Shown: positions 16,687 to 24,451, counted from the stretch's first letter. The stretch is 64,000 bases of DNA from Lewinella sp. 4G2 (GCF_001625015.1 NZ_LVWJ02000014.1:3348001-3412000); one strand, 5' to 3'. The notes: generated from the sequence alone by a model not told the origin. A program made the numbers and translations.

Positions 16687-17163
16687 ATGCGCCACCTATA
16701 TAAGCTCTGCCTCGTTCTGCTAACCCTCCCCGCGTGCGCTCAGCAGTCTGCGTACCAAATCAACTCCTACCAAACGGAAGGTCGCAAGGCACCCAACACC
16801 CACTACCTCGGGGAAGCGTGGTTGAACCCGTTGATCCACGACGATGAGGATTTGGGGTATAACATTACGAAGGCGACCTTCAAAGCCAATTCGACGCTGG
16901 ATTGGCACCGCCACGCCACGGCCCAAGTGTTGGTTATCGTTGAAGGAGAGGCCTATTATCAGGAGCGGGGGAAGGACCCAGTCATCTTGAGAGAGGGCGA
17001 CGTGATAAAATGCGACAAGGAAACCGAACACTGGCATTCCTCTACCAAAACGAGTGACGTGACCTACCTGGCGCTCTACGGTGGCGGCGCACCTACTACC
17101 TGGACGGAGGTGGTGACGCAGGAGTATTACGATGAGGTGGCAGCGCGACTTTCAAAGGAGTGA
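16687..17163 (+). CDS. Exported cupin-domain lipoprotein
   Basis: Protein of 158 residues with a lipoprotein signal (RHLYKLCLVLLTLPAC, lipobox LPAC). The rest is one cupin barrel: motif 1 is WHRHATAQVLVIVEGEAYYQERG with two His and a Glu-like metal set, and motif 2 is LREGDVIKCDKETEHWHS with the last His. A tail TWTEVVTQEYYDEVA resembles cupins paired with carboxymuconolactone-decarboxylase proteins. The metal and substrate are unknown. ATG at 16687 is preferred to TTG at 16678 because it starts the signal peptide directly. Confidence 0.82.
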   Translation: MRHLYKLCLVLLTLPACAQQSAYQINSYQTEGRKAPNTHYLGEAWLNPLIHDDEDLGYNITKATFKANSTLDWHRHATAQVLVIVEGEAYYQERGKDPVILREGDVIKCDKETEHWHSSTKTSDVTYLALYGGGAPTTWTEVVTQEYYDEVAARLSKE

Positions 17164-17276
17164 AGGTTGGAATGATATTAACCAGAATCCGATAGATTTT
17201 ACCAGACGAGGCAAAGGACCAACGATGGTTGAATTGTATTTTGGTGTCTTCATTGCACCTCGTTATCAACTCATCC

Positions 17277-18725
17277 ATGCACCACCGGTTTCAATTTGTG
17301 AGTACAATCCTGCTACTTTGCCTACTCTCCTGCCAAACCAACCCCGCTCCTTCACCCAATGACCCGGCACCTGCGCGAGCGCCAACCTCGTCCCGCATTT
17401 TATCGGGAACAGCGCCCCCTGAATATGCTAAATTGGCCGCTGAGGTACGCGCGGAAACCGAACGGGTATGGGCGGCCTACGAACGGTACGCCTGGCCGCA
17501 CGATAATTTACTGCCGCTCAGCAAAAGCTATCGGGATTGGTACGCGGAGCCGATCTTCATCTCGCCGATTGACGGTTACAGCACGCTAAAGCTGATGGGA
17601 CTCGACGAGCAAGCTAACCGTATTGAAAGGTACGTGGCGGACTCGATCAGTTTTGACCGGGATATCGACGTGAAGGTATTTGAGGTAAATATTCGCGTCC
17701 TGGGCGGTTTGTTGGCGATGTACGCCGAAACAAAGAACCCCGCCGTACTGGCCAAAGCAGCCGATTTTGGTGACCGGATGCTACCCGCCTTCGACTCACC
17801 AACGGGAATGCCTTACTACTACGTGAATTTAAAAACGGGAAAACCGAGCGGTGCGATAGTGAATGTGGCCGAAGCGGGATCGTACTTGCTGGAATTGGGC
17901 CTGTTGAGTTATTACACGAACGACGCCAAATACTACCAAACTGGAAAGCGGGCGACGCTGGCCCTCAATACCCGCCGGTCAGTAATCGGATTGTTCGGCC
18001 GCGACATAAATGTGGAAACGGGGGAGTGGACGGAAACCAATAGCATGGTGGGTGCCTACGCGGATAGCTACTTCGAATACTTATACAAAGCTTATCTACT
18101 GTTTGGTGACCCCGAGTTGAAGGAAATTTGGGACGACAACATCAGCGCCATCCAAAACTACCTGCCCGACGAGCAGGATAGTTTGCTTTGGTACCCGCGC
18201 GTCACGATGGAGACTGGCGAGGTCACGCAAACGGAAATTACGCTGTGGGATGCCTATTTCCCCGCCCTACTGGTATTAGCGGACGACGTGGATCGCGCAA
18301 AACATGCGTTTAATGCATGGGACGTCGTCGTCACCAAACACGGAATGACACCAATGGTGTACAACTATGCAGCAGATACCGTCGTGAATGGCTACCACCA
18401 ATTGAACCCCGAAGTAATAGAATCCGCCTATTACCTGCACGCCGCCACGGGCGACGAAAGGTACCGGACTTTTGCCCGAGATTACTTTACCCGGTTAAAG
18501 GAGTGCTGCCGTACTGAGGTAGCATTCACCCACCTCAAAGATGTGCGCACGGGCGAGCGGGATGATGAAATGGCGACGTTCTTCGTGGCAGAGACGCTCA
18601 AGTACTTCTATTTGCTCTATGGTGGCAGTGAAACAGTTGGGCTGGATACCCACGTGTTCACCACGGAGGCACACCCGTTTGCTAAGAAAGACATTATTAA
18701 GGCTGGGGAACGTTTGGGCTTTTAA
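17277..18725 (+). CDS. GH47 family alpha-mannosidase, lipoprotein
   Basis: Predicted surface or periplasmic glycoside hydrolase family 47 (class I alpha-1,2-mannosidase) of 482 residues. ATG at 17277 starts a lipoprotein signal (RFQFVSTILLLCLLSC, Cys19). Family A long DNA encodes residues 31-47 just after it. The GH47 (alpha/alpha)7 motifs are all present in order: NVAEAGSYLLELGLLS, GAYADSYFEYLYKAYL, LNPEVIESAYYLHAATGDERYR, DEMATFFVAETLKYFYLLY and VFTTEAHPF, the last with the calcium-binding Thr. The acidic residues in AEAGS, DSYFEY, NPEVIES and DEMATFF match the family's catalytic set. It would trim alpha-1,2-mannose from mannans or glycans. Confidence 0.93.
   Translation: MHHRFQFVSTILLLCLLSCQTNPAPSPNDPAPARAPTSSRILSGTAPPEYAKLAAEVRAETERVWAAYERYAWPHDNLLPLSKSYRDWYAEPIFISPIDGYSTLKLMGLDEQANRIERYVADSISFDRDIDVKVFEVNIRVLGGLLAMYAETKNPAVLAKAADFGDRMLPAFDSPTGMPYYYVNLKTGKPSGAIVNVAEAGSYLLELGLLSYYTNDAKYYQTGKRATLALNTRRSVIGLFGRDINVETGEWTETNSMVGAYADSYFEYLYKAYLLFGDPELKEIWDDNISAIQNYLPDEQDSLLWYPRVTMETGEVTQTEITLWDAYFPALLVLADDVDRAKHAFNAWDVVVTKHGMTPMVYNYAADTVVNGYHQLNPEVIESAYYLHAATGDERYRTFARDYFTRLKECCRTEVAFTHLKDVRTGERDDEMATFFVAETLKYFYLLYGGSETVGLDTHVFTTEAHPFAKKDIIKAGERLGF
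17367..17416 (+). repeat. Family A element, long form, inside a gene
   Basis: 50-bp long form, starting at the first base of codon 31 of the GH47 gene, in the same frame as the copy in the FGE-fold gene. It translates as APARAPTSSRILSGTAP. Confidence 0.85.
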
Positions 18726-18829
18726 AGTTGAGAAAGTTGGTATGGTCTACGTTAATGAAGCAACCATCGTTTGGCCCTAAATTTTTCTGCTTCCGAGCAT
18801 TTTGTATCTTAGTCTGGCAATACATAAAT

Positions 18830-19234
18830 ATGAGACAAAGCGACGAAGACCTCTACGAAAAGGCCGCGGAGAAGGTGAAGAACAAAAAAAGCTTCTTCTA
18901 CCACCTCTTCGCCTACGTGTGTACGCTCGGACTTTTCTACGCCTTAATGTACTTCGAGAACAATGGAGAGATCCTGCCCGTCCTCATCATCGGGATCACC
19001 TGGGGTATTGGGCTGATCTCTCATTATTACAGCGCTTTTGGAGCCGAAAATCTGGGCGTCCTCGGTATCGATGAAGATTGGGAAGAAGATGCCCTGGAGA
19101 AGGAAATTGACCGGTTAAAGCGGAAGCGAGAGTTGCGGGAGGAATTGCGGCGTGAAAAGGAACTAGCCCGTGAGGAGGAGCAACTTAAGCTCCGGGAGCT
19201 TAACGAGAATTACAACCACAACGATCTGATCTAA
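18830..19234 (+). CDS. 2TM domain protein
   Basis: Small membrane protein of 134 residues with the 2TM domain common in Bacteroidota. After a charged start (MRQSDEDLYEKAAEKVKNKK) come two hydrophobic helices (SFFYHLFAYVCTLGLFYALMYF and ILPVLIIGITWGIGLISHYYSAFG), then a long charged coiled-coil tail (LEKEIDRLKRKRELREELRREKELAREEEQLKLRELNENY). ATG at 18830 is used; the frame stays open upstream but that part does not resemble the family. The domain is also found in LytTR and histidine kinase operons; no specific role can be given here. Confidence 0.88.
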   Translation: MRQSDEDLYEKAAEKVKNKKSFFYHLFAYVCTLGLFYALMYFENNGEILPVLIIGITWGIGLISHYYSAFGAENLGVLGIDEDWEEDALEKEIDRLKRKRELREELRREKELAREEEQLKLRELNENYNHNDLI

Positions 19235-19264
19235 TGCCTGCGGCGGAACTGAAGACCTTTTGCT

Positions 19265-19801
19265 GTGCCATCCGACCCCATAAACAGTTTTGATGAACGT
19301 CTCCGCGGCGGCCACCCGAATTCCCTCGGCAATACCGTGGAAATTGTCGATGAGGTGCTGGCCGACCAGGCATTATTCAGCGATCTATTCGACTGCTATT
19401 TTAGTGACGACGAAACGGTCCGTTTGCGGGTTTCCAATGCTATAAAGCGTATCGGCAAGGAGGACAAATCCTTGCTAATTCCCTACATCGATCGTTTGCT
19501 GGAGGACGTCTCCCTGATTGACCAGGCTTCTACGCAGTGGACGCTGTCTCAGCTCTTTCTCTTACTTCAAAAGGACCTGAACGAAGACCAGCGGACGGCC
19601 GCCATTGGCCTCATGAAGCATAACCTGGAAACGCACACCGACTGGATCGTCCTTTCCCAGACGATGAATACGTTGGCGGAATGGGCAAAGAAGGATGAGG
19701 ACTTGAAAGCCTACCTCATCCCTCAGTTGGAGCGGCAGGTGGAGGATGAGCGGAAGTCGGTATCGGGTAGGGCGGGGAAATTGTTGGCGAAATTATCGTG
19801 A
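19265..19801 (+). CDS. HEAT-like repeat protein
   Basis: Helical cytoplasmic protein of 178 residues. Paired helices such as DQALFSDLFDCYFSDDETVRLRVSNAIKRIGKEDKSLLIPYIDRLLEDV and LKAYLIPQLERQVEDERKSVSGRAGKLLAKL look like HEAT repeats. The GTG start at 19265 is chosen because no ATG is available at the N-terminus and the sequence from MPSDPINSFDERL is colinear with the fold. It lies 30 bp after the 2TM gene and could share its transcript. Binding partner unknown. Confidence 0.7.
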   Translation: MPSDPINSFDERLRGGHPNSLGNTVEIVDEVLADQALFSDLFDCYFSDDETVRLRVSNAIKRIGKEDKSLLIPYIDRLLEDVSLIDQASTQWTLSQLFLLLQKDLNEDQRTAAIGLMKHNLETHTDWIVLSQTMNTLAEWAKKDEDLKAYLIPQLERQVEDERKSVSGRAGKLLAKLS

Positions 19802-19842
19802 CTTAGAGTATAGACATTTAGCTGAACGGAGCAGCAAATAAT

Positions 19843-20397
19843 ATGGAAAACTACCTAACTAGCGTCCGCAAACAGTTCGAGTACTACCGCACCCTCGGCG
19901 ACCGGACCTTCGATCAACTTACCGAAAGCCAACTACTCCATGTACCGGGTAGTAACAGCAACTCCATCGCCGTGATGGTAAACCACCTGCACGGCAATAT
20001 GAAATCCCGTTGGACGGACTTCCTCAACTCCGACGGGGAAAAGGAGTGGCGCCACCGCGATCAGGAATTCGAGGAGGTCATCCGCACCAAGGCCGATCTA
20101 TTGAATAAGTGGAATGAAGGTTGGGATTGCCTTTTTAGGGCCACCGATTCGATTACCCCGGATAAGTACACAGCGACCATTTTAATCCGCAACCAGCAAC
20201 ATACTCTGACCGAAGCCTTCAACCGGCAGATGATGCACTACGCTTACCACGTTGGCCAGATCGTCTACGTAGGCCGTATGCTGAAAGGGGAGGAGTGGGT
20301 GAGCCTGTCCATACCGCGCGGAGCGTCCGTTACTTTCAACCAGAAGAAGATGGGGCAGGGCACCCACGGTGGTCATTTTACGGATGATCTGAAGTGA
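19843..20397 (+). CDS. DUF1572 / DinB-superfamily protein
   Basis: Cytoplasmic four-helix-bundle protein of 184 residues. The family pattern is clear: EYYRTLGDRTFDQLTESQLLHVPGSNSNSIAVMVNHLHGNMKSRWTDFL, then a second helix pair and the closing RQMMHYAYHVGQIVYVGRMLKGEEWVSLSIPRG. The metal-binding His residues are those of NHLHGN and HYAYHVGQ. These proteins resemble DinB/YfiT metal-dependent thiol transferases; the substrate is unknown. It is a single gene ending convergent to the membrane protein at 20404. Confidence 0.87.
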   Translation: MENYLTSVRKQFEYYRTLGDRTFDQLTESQLLHVPGSNSNSIAVMVNHLHGNMKSRWTDFLNSDGEKEWRHRDQEFEEVIRTKADLLNKWNEGWDCLFRATDSITPDKYTATILIRNQQHTLTEAFNRQMMHYAYHVGQIVYVGRMLKGEEWVSLSIPRGASVTFNQKKMGQGTHGGHFTDDLK

Positions 20398-20403
20398 AGC
20401 CTA

Positions 20404-21015
20404 CTACTCAATCCCAAACAACCAGTACGCTTCGGGGATCGCGAACCAGCGAAAGCCATTCGTCAAACCGAAGATTGTCGCTCCGGCAATTATCACGCCT
20501 AGTGCCAAGATGGAATACCCCTGACCCTGCGGACTTATCCCAATAATCTTCCCGGTCATCTTCTTCCCGTGGACGGCACCCAAGTGACCAAAAAATGCCA
20601 CAATGGCCAAGGCGTAGTACGGAATGAAGAACAGGAATAGCGGAAAGGTATTGAGCCCGGCCGCTCCGAAATAGAAGTTGGTGTCCAGGTCAAGAATCCA
20701 CCTTCCGGCGAGTACAGCACTTAGGTGAATGAGGAAAAACGAGGCCAGATAGGCTCCGCTCCACCGTTGGATACGGTCCAGACCTCGCCAATTAATCCGG
20801 CGGCCATGCCACACCATTTGAATACCGGAGTAAATTTGGAAGCAGACGGCCAGTAGCAGCGGGACTTCGACCAGAGGGTGGCGGTACACGATCCGCAGTC
20901 GCTCCATGAATGCAAGGTGTGCTGCTGGCCCAACGTAGATGTAGGCGTGGTTGAGCAAGTGCGCCAGGATGAAAATGGTGATGACGATACCGGAGAGGCG
21001 GTGCAGCGCTTTCAT
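20404..21015 (-). CDS. Integral membrane protein, cytochrome b/SdhC-like
   Basis: Membrane protein of 203 residues with five predicted helices: LSGIVITIFILAHLLNHAYIYVG, VEVPLLLAVCFQIYSGIQMVW, RWSGAYLASFFLIHLSAVLAG, LFLFFIPYYALAIVAFFGHLGAVHG and ILALGVIIAGATIFGLTNGF. The conserved-looking His residues (HR near the start, AHLLNH, FLIHLS, FFGHLGAVHG) recall haem-ligand histidines of the succinate dehydrogenase cytochrome b group. No Sdh partner genes are near, so an orphan haem membrane protein is the best guess. It is divergent from the ECF sigma gene. Confidence 0.65.
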   Translation of the reverse strand: MKALHRLSGIVITIFILAHLLNHAYIYVGPAAHLAFMERLRIVYRHPLVEVPLLLAVCFQIYSGIQMVWHGRRINWRGLDRIQRWSGAYLASFFLIHLSAVLAGRWILDLDTNFYFGAAGLNTFPLFLFFIPYYALAIVAFFGHLGAVHGKKMTGKIIGISPQGQGYSILALGVIIAGATIFGLTNGFRWFAIPEAYWLFGIE

Positions 21016-21071
21016 GTCGGTAAAGCTACGGCGCTGCCCTCACGTACACGCGTTGTTTGTTTTACCGCTAG

Positions 21072-21100
21072 TTTTGTAACACCAGCGCCCTCCGTGCATC
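21072..21100 (+). promoter_or_regulatory. Candidate ECF-type promoter, sigma gene
   Basis: TTTTGTAACACC, 12 bases, GCATC, ending 17 bp before the ATG of the sigma factor gene. The same two boxes with the same spacing occur at 22351-22379 before an SRPBCC gene. The layout (AAC-containing -35 box, short -10 box) resembles ECF promoters, suggesting self-activation. A TAGTTTTG at 21069-21076 could be a housekeeping -7 box instead. Confidence 0.45.
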
Positions 21101-21117
21101 TAAACCTAAAACAACCG

Positions 21118-21987
21118 ATGCAAAATCCCCTTACCGGACAGTATAACGAAGCGGAAAACCGTCAACTCGTCGAAGCGGCGGTATCGGGCGACCGCAGTGC
21201 GCTAGACCAACTAGTGAAGCTCCACCAACCCTTCATTTACAACGTGGCCTGGAAGATGGTCCACGACGCCAACGATGCCCTGGACCTTACCCAGGAAACC
21301 TTACTCAAGGTCATCACCAAGCTCGCCCTATTTCAGGGGAAGAGCAGCTTCCGTACCTGGCTCTACCGCATCGTGATGAATGAATTTCTAATGGGAAAGC
21401 GCCGCAAAACGGAGGACTCCTTCAGCTCCTTCGCCGATTACGGTGCCCAACTCGATGCCGTTCCCAACAGCGAACTCACCCGTGAGGAGGAAATAGCGCA
21501 AGAGGAGTTGAGCAGGGAGATGAAGATCCGGTGCATGTCCGGCATGCTCATGTGTTTGACCCGCGAGCAACGCCTGATTTACATCCTCGGCGACAGCTTC
21601 GGGATCGACCACAACGTCGGCGCTGAGATCTTTGAGGTCTCCCCCCAAAACTTTCGCGTCAAGCTCCACCGGGCGCGCAAGGAACTGTACAATTATATGA
21701 ACAATAAGTGCGGGCTCGTCAACAAGACCAACCCCTGCCGCTGCCCGAAGAAAGCGCGTACCCTGAAGAAAATGGGCGCCCTGGACGAGGGCAACATGCA
21801 GTTCAACGTCGGTTTCAAATCCAAGATCGCCGCCTACGCGACGGAACACCACGCCGTGGCGGGGGATGCCTTCGAGGAGAAGTATACCGAGCTGTTCCGC
21901 GACCACCCCGCGCGCCGGGATTTTGACAAGCAGACCGTTATTGATGAAATCCTGGAGAATGATGAGTTGATGCGGTATTTTAAATAG
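21118..21987 (+). CDS. ECF-type sigma factor with Cys-containing C-terminal extension
   Basis: Sigma factor of 289 residues, longer than the usual 180-200. ATG at 21118 follows a promoter-like motif; the upstream open frame runs antisense to the neighbouring gene. Region 2 is LDQLVKLHQPFIYNVAWKMVHDANDALDLTQETLLKVITKL with FRTWLYRIVMNEFL, and region 4 is CLTREQRLIYILGDSFGIDHNVGAEIFEVSPQNFRVKLHRARKEL. After residue 195 comes MNNKCGLVNKTNPCRCPKKAR (Cys-x8-Cys-x-Cys), then about 80 residues ending in FEEKYTELFRDHPARRDFDKQTVIDEILENDELMRYF. A paralog with the same extension lies at 40520-41386. No anti-sigma gene adjoins, so the extension may act as the sensor. Confidence 0.9.
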   Translation: MQNPLTGQYNEAENRQLVEAAVSGDRSALDQLVKLHQPFIYNVAWKMVHDANDALDLTQETLLKVITKLALFQGKSSFRTWLYRIVMNEFLMGKRRKTEDSFSSFADYGAQLDAVPNSELTREEEIAQEELSREMKIRCMSGMLMCLTREQRLIYILGDSFGIDHNVGAEIFEVSPQNFRVKLHRARKELYNYMNNKCGLVNKTNPCRCPKKARTLKKMGALDEGNMQFNVGFKSKIAAYATEHHAVAGDAFEEKYTELFRDHPARRDFDKQTVIDEILENDELMRYFK

Positions 21988-21993
21988 CGTACC

Positions 21994-22275
21994 CTATTTC
22001 AACACATCCCCAATCGAAGGGTCCTTATCGAACACACTCTTCGCGTAGGGGCAGAGCGGCATGATCTTGATGCCGTTGGCCCGCGCGTGCTCCACCACCT
22101 TATCGAGCAGCTGCCGGCCAACGCCCTGGCCCCGTAGCGACTCACCCACTTCCGTGTGGCTGATGATGATCAACTGCGGTCCTGCGATGGAAAACTCCAT
22201 GTGGGCAGTAGGGTCCGAGAGTGGGCCGACGTGGGCGGTGCCTTTAGTGTCTTCGATGGTGAGGGTGACTTCCAT
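21994..22275 (-). CDS. GCN5-like N-acetyltransferase, short YjdJ type
   Basis: Cytoplasmic acetyltransferase-like protein of 93 residues, the size of the short GNAT group (YjdJ/YidJ type). Seen: HMEFSIAGPQLIIISHTEVGESLRGQGVGRQLLDKVVEHARANGIKIMPLCPYAKSVFDKDP. The GQGVGRQL segment is the acetyl-CoA pyrophosphate loop and the CPYAKSVF end is typical of the group. ATG at 22275 gives the normal length; the frame is open upstream. The substrate is unknown. It sits between the ECF sigma and SRPBCC genes but on the opposite strand. Confidence 0.88.
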   Translation of the reverse strand: MEVTLTIEDTKGTAHVGPLSDPTAHMEFSIAGPQLIIISHTEVGESLRGQGVGRQLLDKVVEHARANGIKIMPLCPYAKSVFDKDPSIGDVLK

Positions 22276-22350
22276 AGGGCTAAGGTTGGGTTTGCCGCAA
22301 GCTAGGGTGACGAATGCCAATGTTCAAATAAATGAATTAAATCTCGTCCC

Positions 22351-22379
22351 TTTTGTAACACCCATTCATTCTCCGCATC
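22351..22379 (+). promoter_or_regulatory. Candidate ECF-type promoter, SRPBCC gene
   Basis: TTTTGTAACACC, 12 bases, GCATC, 28 bp before the ATG at 22408; identical boxes and spacing to 21072-21100. Suggests control of this gene by the sigma factor encoded 400 bp upstream. Confidence 0.45.
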
Positions 22380-22407
22380 CAAAGCGTAACCATCTAATAA
22401 AAGAACC

Positions 22408-22908
22408 ATGGAAATCAAAACTACTTTCACCGTCAACAAACCCATCGATCAAGTTTGGGACGTCCTCGGCAACGACTTCGGCGGCGCCGCCAAATGGGCT
22501 TCCGGGCTTTACCACTCCGAAGGCTACGGTGCTCCCCAAATCGAAGGGGCTGCGTGTAACAACCGGGCATGTGACACGGACTTCGGGAAGATCAAGGAGG
22601 TCATCAAAACCTTTGATGCCAAGCACTACCACCTTGCCTACGCCGTCATCGAAGGCTTTCCTGGCTTCGTAAAGTCCGGCGTCAACAACTGGCGCCTTAC
22701 GCCGAAAGGCAACCAGACGCAGGTGGACATCCACTTCATTGGCGAGCTGCAGGGTGTAATGGGGTTTCTCATGAAGCCGATGATGAAGATGAAACTTGGC
22801 GGCGCTATCAAGCAGGCGGGCAAGGATTTCAAGCACTACGTCGAGACTGGTAAGCCGAGCGCTAAGAAGGCCAAGGAGTTAAAGAAGCGGCCTTTGCAGG
22901 CGGCCTGA
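22408..22908 (+). CDS. SRPBCC (START/Bet v1-like) protein
   Basis: Cytoplasmic 166-residue protein of the SRPBCC ligand-binding fold. The start TTFTVNKPIDQVWDVLGNDFGGAAKWASGLYHSEGYG is typical, followed by FGKIKEVIKTFDAKHYHLAYAVIEGFPGFVKSGVNNWRLTPKGNQTQVDIHF and the long C-terminal helix MKPMMKMKLGGAIKQAGKDFKHYVETG. These proteins bind hydrophobic ligands or act as cyclases; no ligand can be inferred. The next gene encodes an exported protein of the same fold. A shared promoter-like motif links this gene to the sigma factor at 21118. Confidence 0.85.
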   Translation: MEIKTTFTVNKPIDQVWDVLGNDFGGAAKWASGLYHSEGYGAPQIEGAACNNRACDTDFGKIKEVIKTFDAKHYHLAYAVIEGFPGFVKSGVNNWRLTPKGNQTQVDIHFIGELQGVMGFLMKPMMKMKLGGAIKQAGKDFKHYVETGKPSAKKAKELKKRPLQAA

Positions 22909-23002
22909 TCATCCCTTGGTATTTCCTTCCCTGATTGTTTACTCTAAAACGTCAGGGTGAGGTTCCGCAGCCTCCCGTTACCCATTTTAAACCAATTTCA
23001 TT

Positions 23003-23019
23003 GTACCCGCGTCAGCGCC
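23003..23019 (+). repeat. Family A element, short form, variant
   Basis: GTACCCGCGTCAGCGCC, two mismatches from the usual 17-mer, 38 bp before the ATG of the exported SRPBCC gene. Confidence 0.65.
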
Positions 23020-23057
23020 AAAACCATACGGCGTTGAGACGGACAAACCATGCCATT

Positions 23058-23720
23058 ATGCAACGTACATCACGTATTTATTCAATATTTATCCTTGCCG
23101 CCATTATGCTGGCTTCTTTCTCGCTTTCGGCGCAGAGTATGAGTAAGGATTACCGCAAAATGACCATTACCCGCGTCATTGACGCGCCCGCCGAACGGGT
23201 TTGGGAAGCCCTCGTCGGTGACTACGGCGAGATATCCAATTTCTCCCCATTCATCTACACTTCGGATTACGTATCCGGCTCATTGAAAGGCGCCGTGGGC
23301 GTGGAACGGAAATGTAGTTTTAATGCCAAGGGCAGCCGCTGGACGAAGGAACGCATCGCCGAACTCGACAACGAAAATATGGTGATGAAGAACGTCATCA
23401 TCGACGCCCAAAAATTCCCGCTCGATCTCGACAACAGCTTCGCCATCTACTCTGTCGTGGACAACGGCGATGGCACCTCCACGGCTGGCTACGAATTTTC
23501 TTTCCGTACCAAACCTGCCTTCATGGGCGGCATGGCAGCCAGCTCCTTCAAGAGCAGCCTCAACGAAACCCTCATCGGTCTGGACCACTACCTGGCTACC
23601 GGCGAACACGTGACGGGTGGGTCGGCGAACGCCAAGAAAGTGCTTAAGGATTATAAGCAGGCGGGGGAGTATGGTGATTTTAAATACCGGTTGGTGAAAA
23701 TGGAGGGGGCGGCGAAGTAG
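23058..23720 (+). CDS. Exported SRPBCC-fold protein
   Basis: Exported 220-residue protein. ATG at 23058 starts a signal peptide (SRIYSIFILAAIMLASFSLSA, cleavage before QSMSK); the upstream open frame crosses a family A repeat and is not counted. The mature part is an SRPBCC fold: MTITRVIDAPAERVWEALVGDYGEISNFSPFIYTSDYVSG, VERKCSFNAKGSRWTKERIAEL, GDGTSTAGYEFSFRTKPAFMGGMAASSFKSSLNETLIGLDHYLATGE. It is more distantly related to the preceding gene's product. An extracytoplasmic ligand-binding role is likely. A terminator follows. Confidence 0.83.
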   Translation: MQRTSRIYSIFILAAIMLASFSLSAQSMSKDYRKMTITRVIDAPAERVWEALVGDYGEISNFSPFIYTSDYVSGSLKGAVGVERKCSFNAKGSRWTKERIAELDNENMVMKNVIIDAQKFPLDLDNSFAIYSVVDNGDGTSTAGYEFSFRTKPAFMGGMAASSFKSSLNETLIGLDHYLATGEHVTGGSANAKKVLKDYKQAGEYGDFKYRLVKMEGAAK

Positions 23721-23752
23721 GCAATGCCTTCCCTTACATATTTTATTTAGTC

Positions 23753-23790
23753 AGAGCCGTTGCCTAATGATGGGTTGCGGCTCTGTTTTT
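23753..23790 (+). terminator. Rho-independent terminator
   Basis: Stem AGAGCCG / CGGCTCT around an 18-base loop, then GTTTTT. It lies 32 bp after the stop of the exported SRPBCC gene. Confidence 0.75.
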
Positions 23791-23846
23791 AAGTTGTATT
23801 TTGAATTTGTTCTAACTATCCAATATCCTATTGATTGATTCACCCT

Positions 23847-23901
23847 GTCCCGAAGGGCCGGCTTGAGTAGCGATGGCACACCATCAGGTGGCCCATTCTA
23901 C
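23847..23901 (+). repeat. Type D double-hairpin element
   Basis: GTCCCGAAGGGCCGGC hairpin, then GTAGCGATGGCACACC...GGTGGCCCATTCTAC as the long hairpin. It is followed at 23908-23936 by a separate 9-bp stem hairpin (TACCCCATC/GATGGGGTA) between convergent genes, which may serve as a terminator though no T-run follows. Confidence 0.8.
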
Positions 23902-23950
23902 TAATAGTACCCCATCTCGAATTCAGCGATGGGGTATTCCAATTATTTAA

Positions 23951-24400
23951 TTACTTATTCCGCAAAATCGGGTAATCCACTACAATCTGCCAATCTCCTT
24001 CACTAACCTCCGTCAACAGAAAGGTTGCCTGCATGATGGTATTTGGGCCATCAAAGGTGACCATCAGGTTGGCATTGTAATCGATGACTGTAGTTTGGTC
24101 GTAGGTCACGGTGTAGCGCTCGCCACCAATCTTCTTGCTACCGATGAGTTGAATGTAGGTGTCCCGGTCCAGTACCGAATTCTTATCCGCCGTAGGGTAG
24201 CGGGGGATGATCACGGTGAAGTTAGGATGGAGGATGGCCTCCAAAGCGGCGGCATCGTTGGTAGCGATGGCGTCCGCAAAGGCGGCAATAACGGCTTGAG
24301 GAGCAGCATTCATGCTATCATTATTTGAAGGCGTGGAGGAAGTAGCGCAGCTAACGAAGGTGAGGGCGCCGAGTAGGAAGAAAAAAGAGGCGAAACGCAT
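23951..24400 (-). CDS. NTF2-fold (DUF4440-like) lipoprotein
   Basis: Lipoprotein of 149 residues. The signal (RFASFFFLLGALTFVSC, lipobox FVSC) is followed by a short linker and an NTF2-like fold of the DUF4440 kind: QAVIAAFADAIATNDAAALEAILHPNFTVIIPR, DRDTYIQLI, VTYDQTTVIDYNANLMVTFD, MQATFLLTEVSEGDWQIVVDYPIL. The function of such exported NTF2 proteins is unknown. A perfect CRP-type operator lies 52 bp upstream of its start, and the Crp/Fnr gene is next upstream on the same strand. Confidence 0.82.
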   Translation of the reverse strand: MRFASFFFLLGALTFVSCATSSTPSNNDSMNAAPQAVIAAFADAIATNDAAALEAILHPNFTVIIPRYPTADKNSVLDRDTYIQLIGSKKIGGERYTVTYDQTTVIDYNANLMVTFDGPNTIMQATFLLTEVSEGDWQIVVDYPILRNK

Positions 24401-24451
24401 AGTTGAAGGATTTTTGTTTCCACAAATTTCCGCGTACTGCTCGGGTTAGCG

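Noticed and set aside
20404-21015. Succinate dehydrogenase subunit C proper
   Set aside because: No sdhA or sdhB is near and the residue pattern is only loosely similar, so only an SdhC-like membrane protein is called.
20878-21117. 80-residue N-terminal extension of the sigma factor at 21118
   Set aside because: The stretch is antisense to the membrane protein gene, crosses a promoter-like motif and does not resemble sigma factors.
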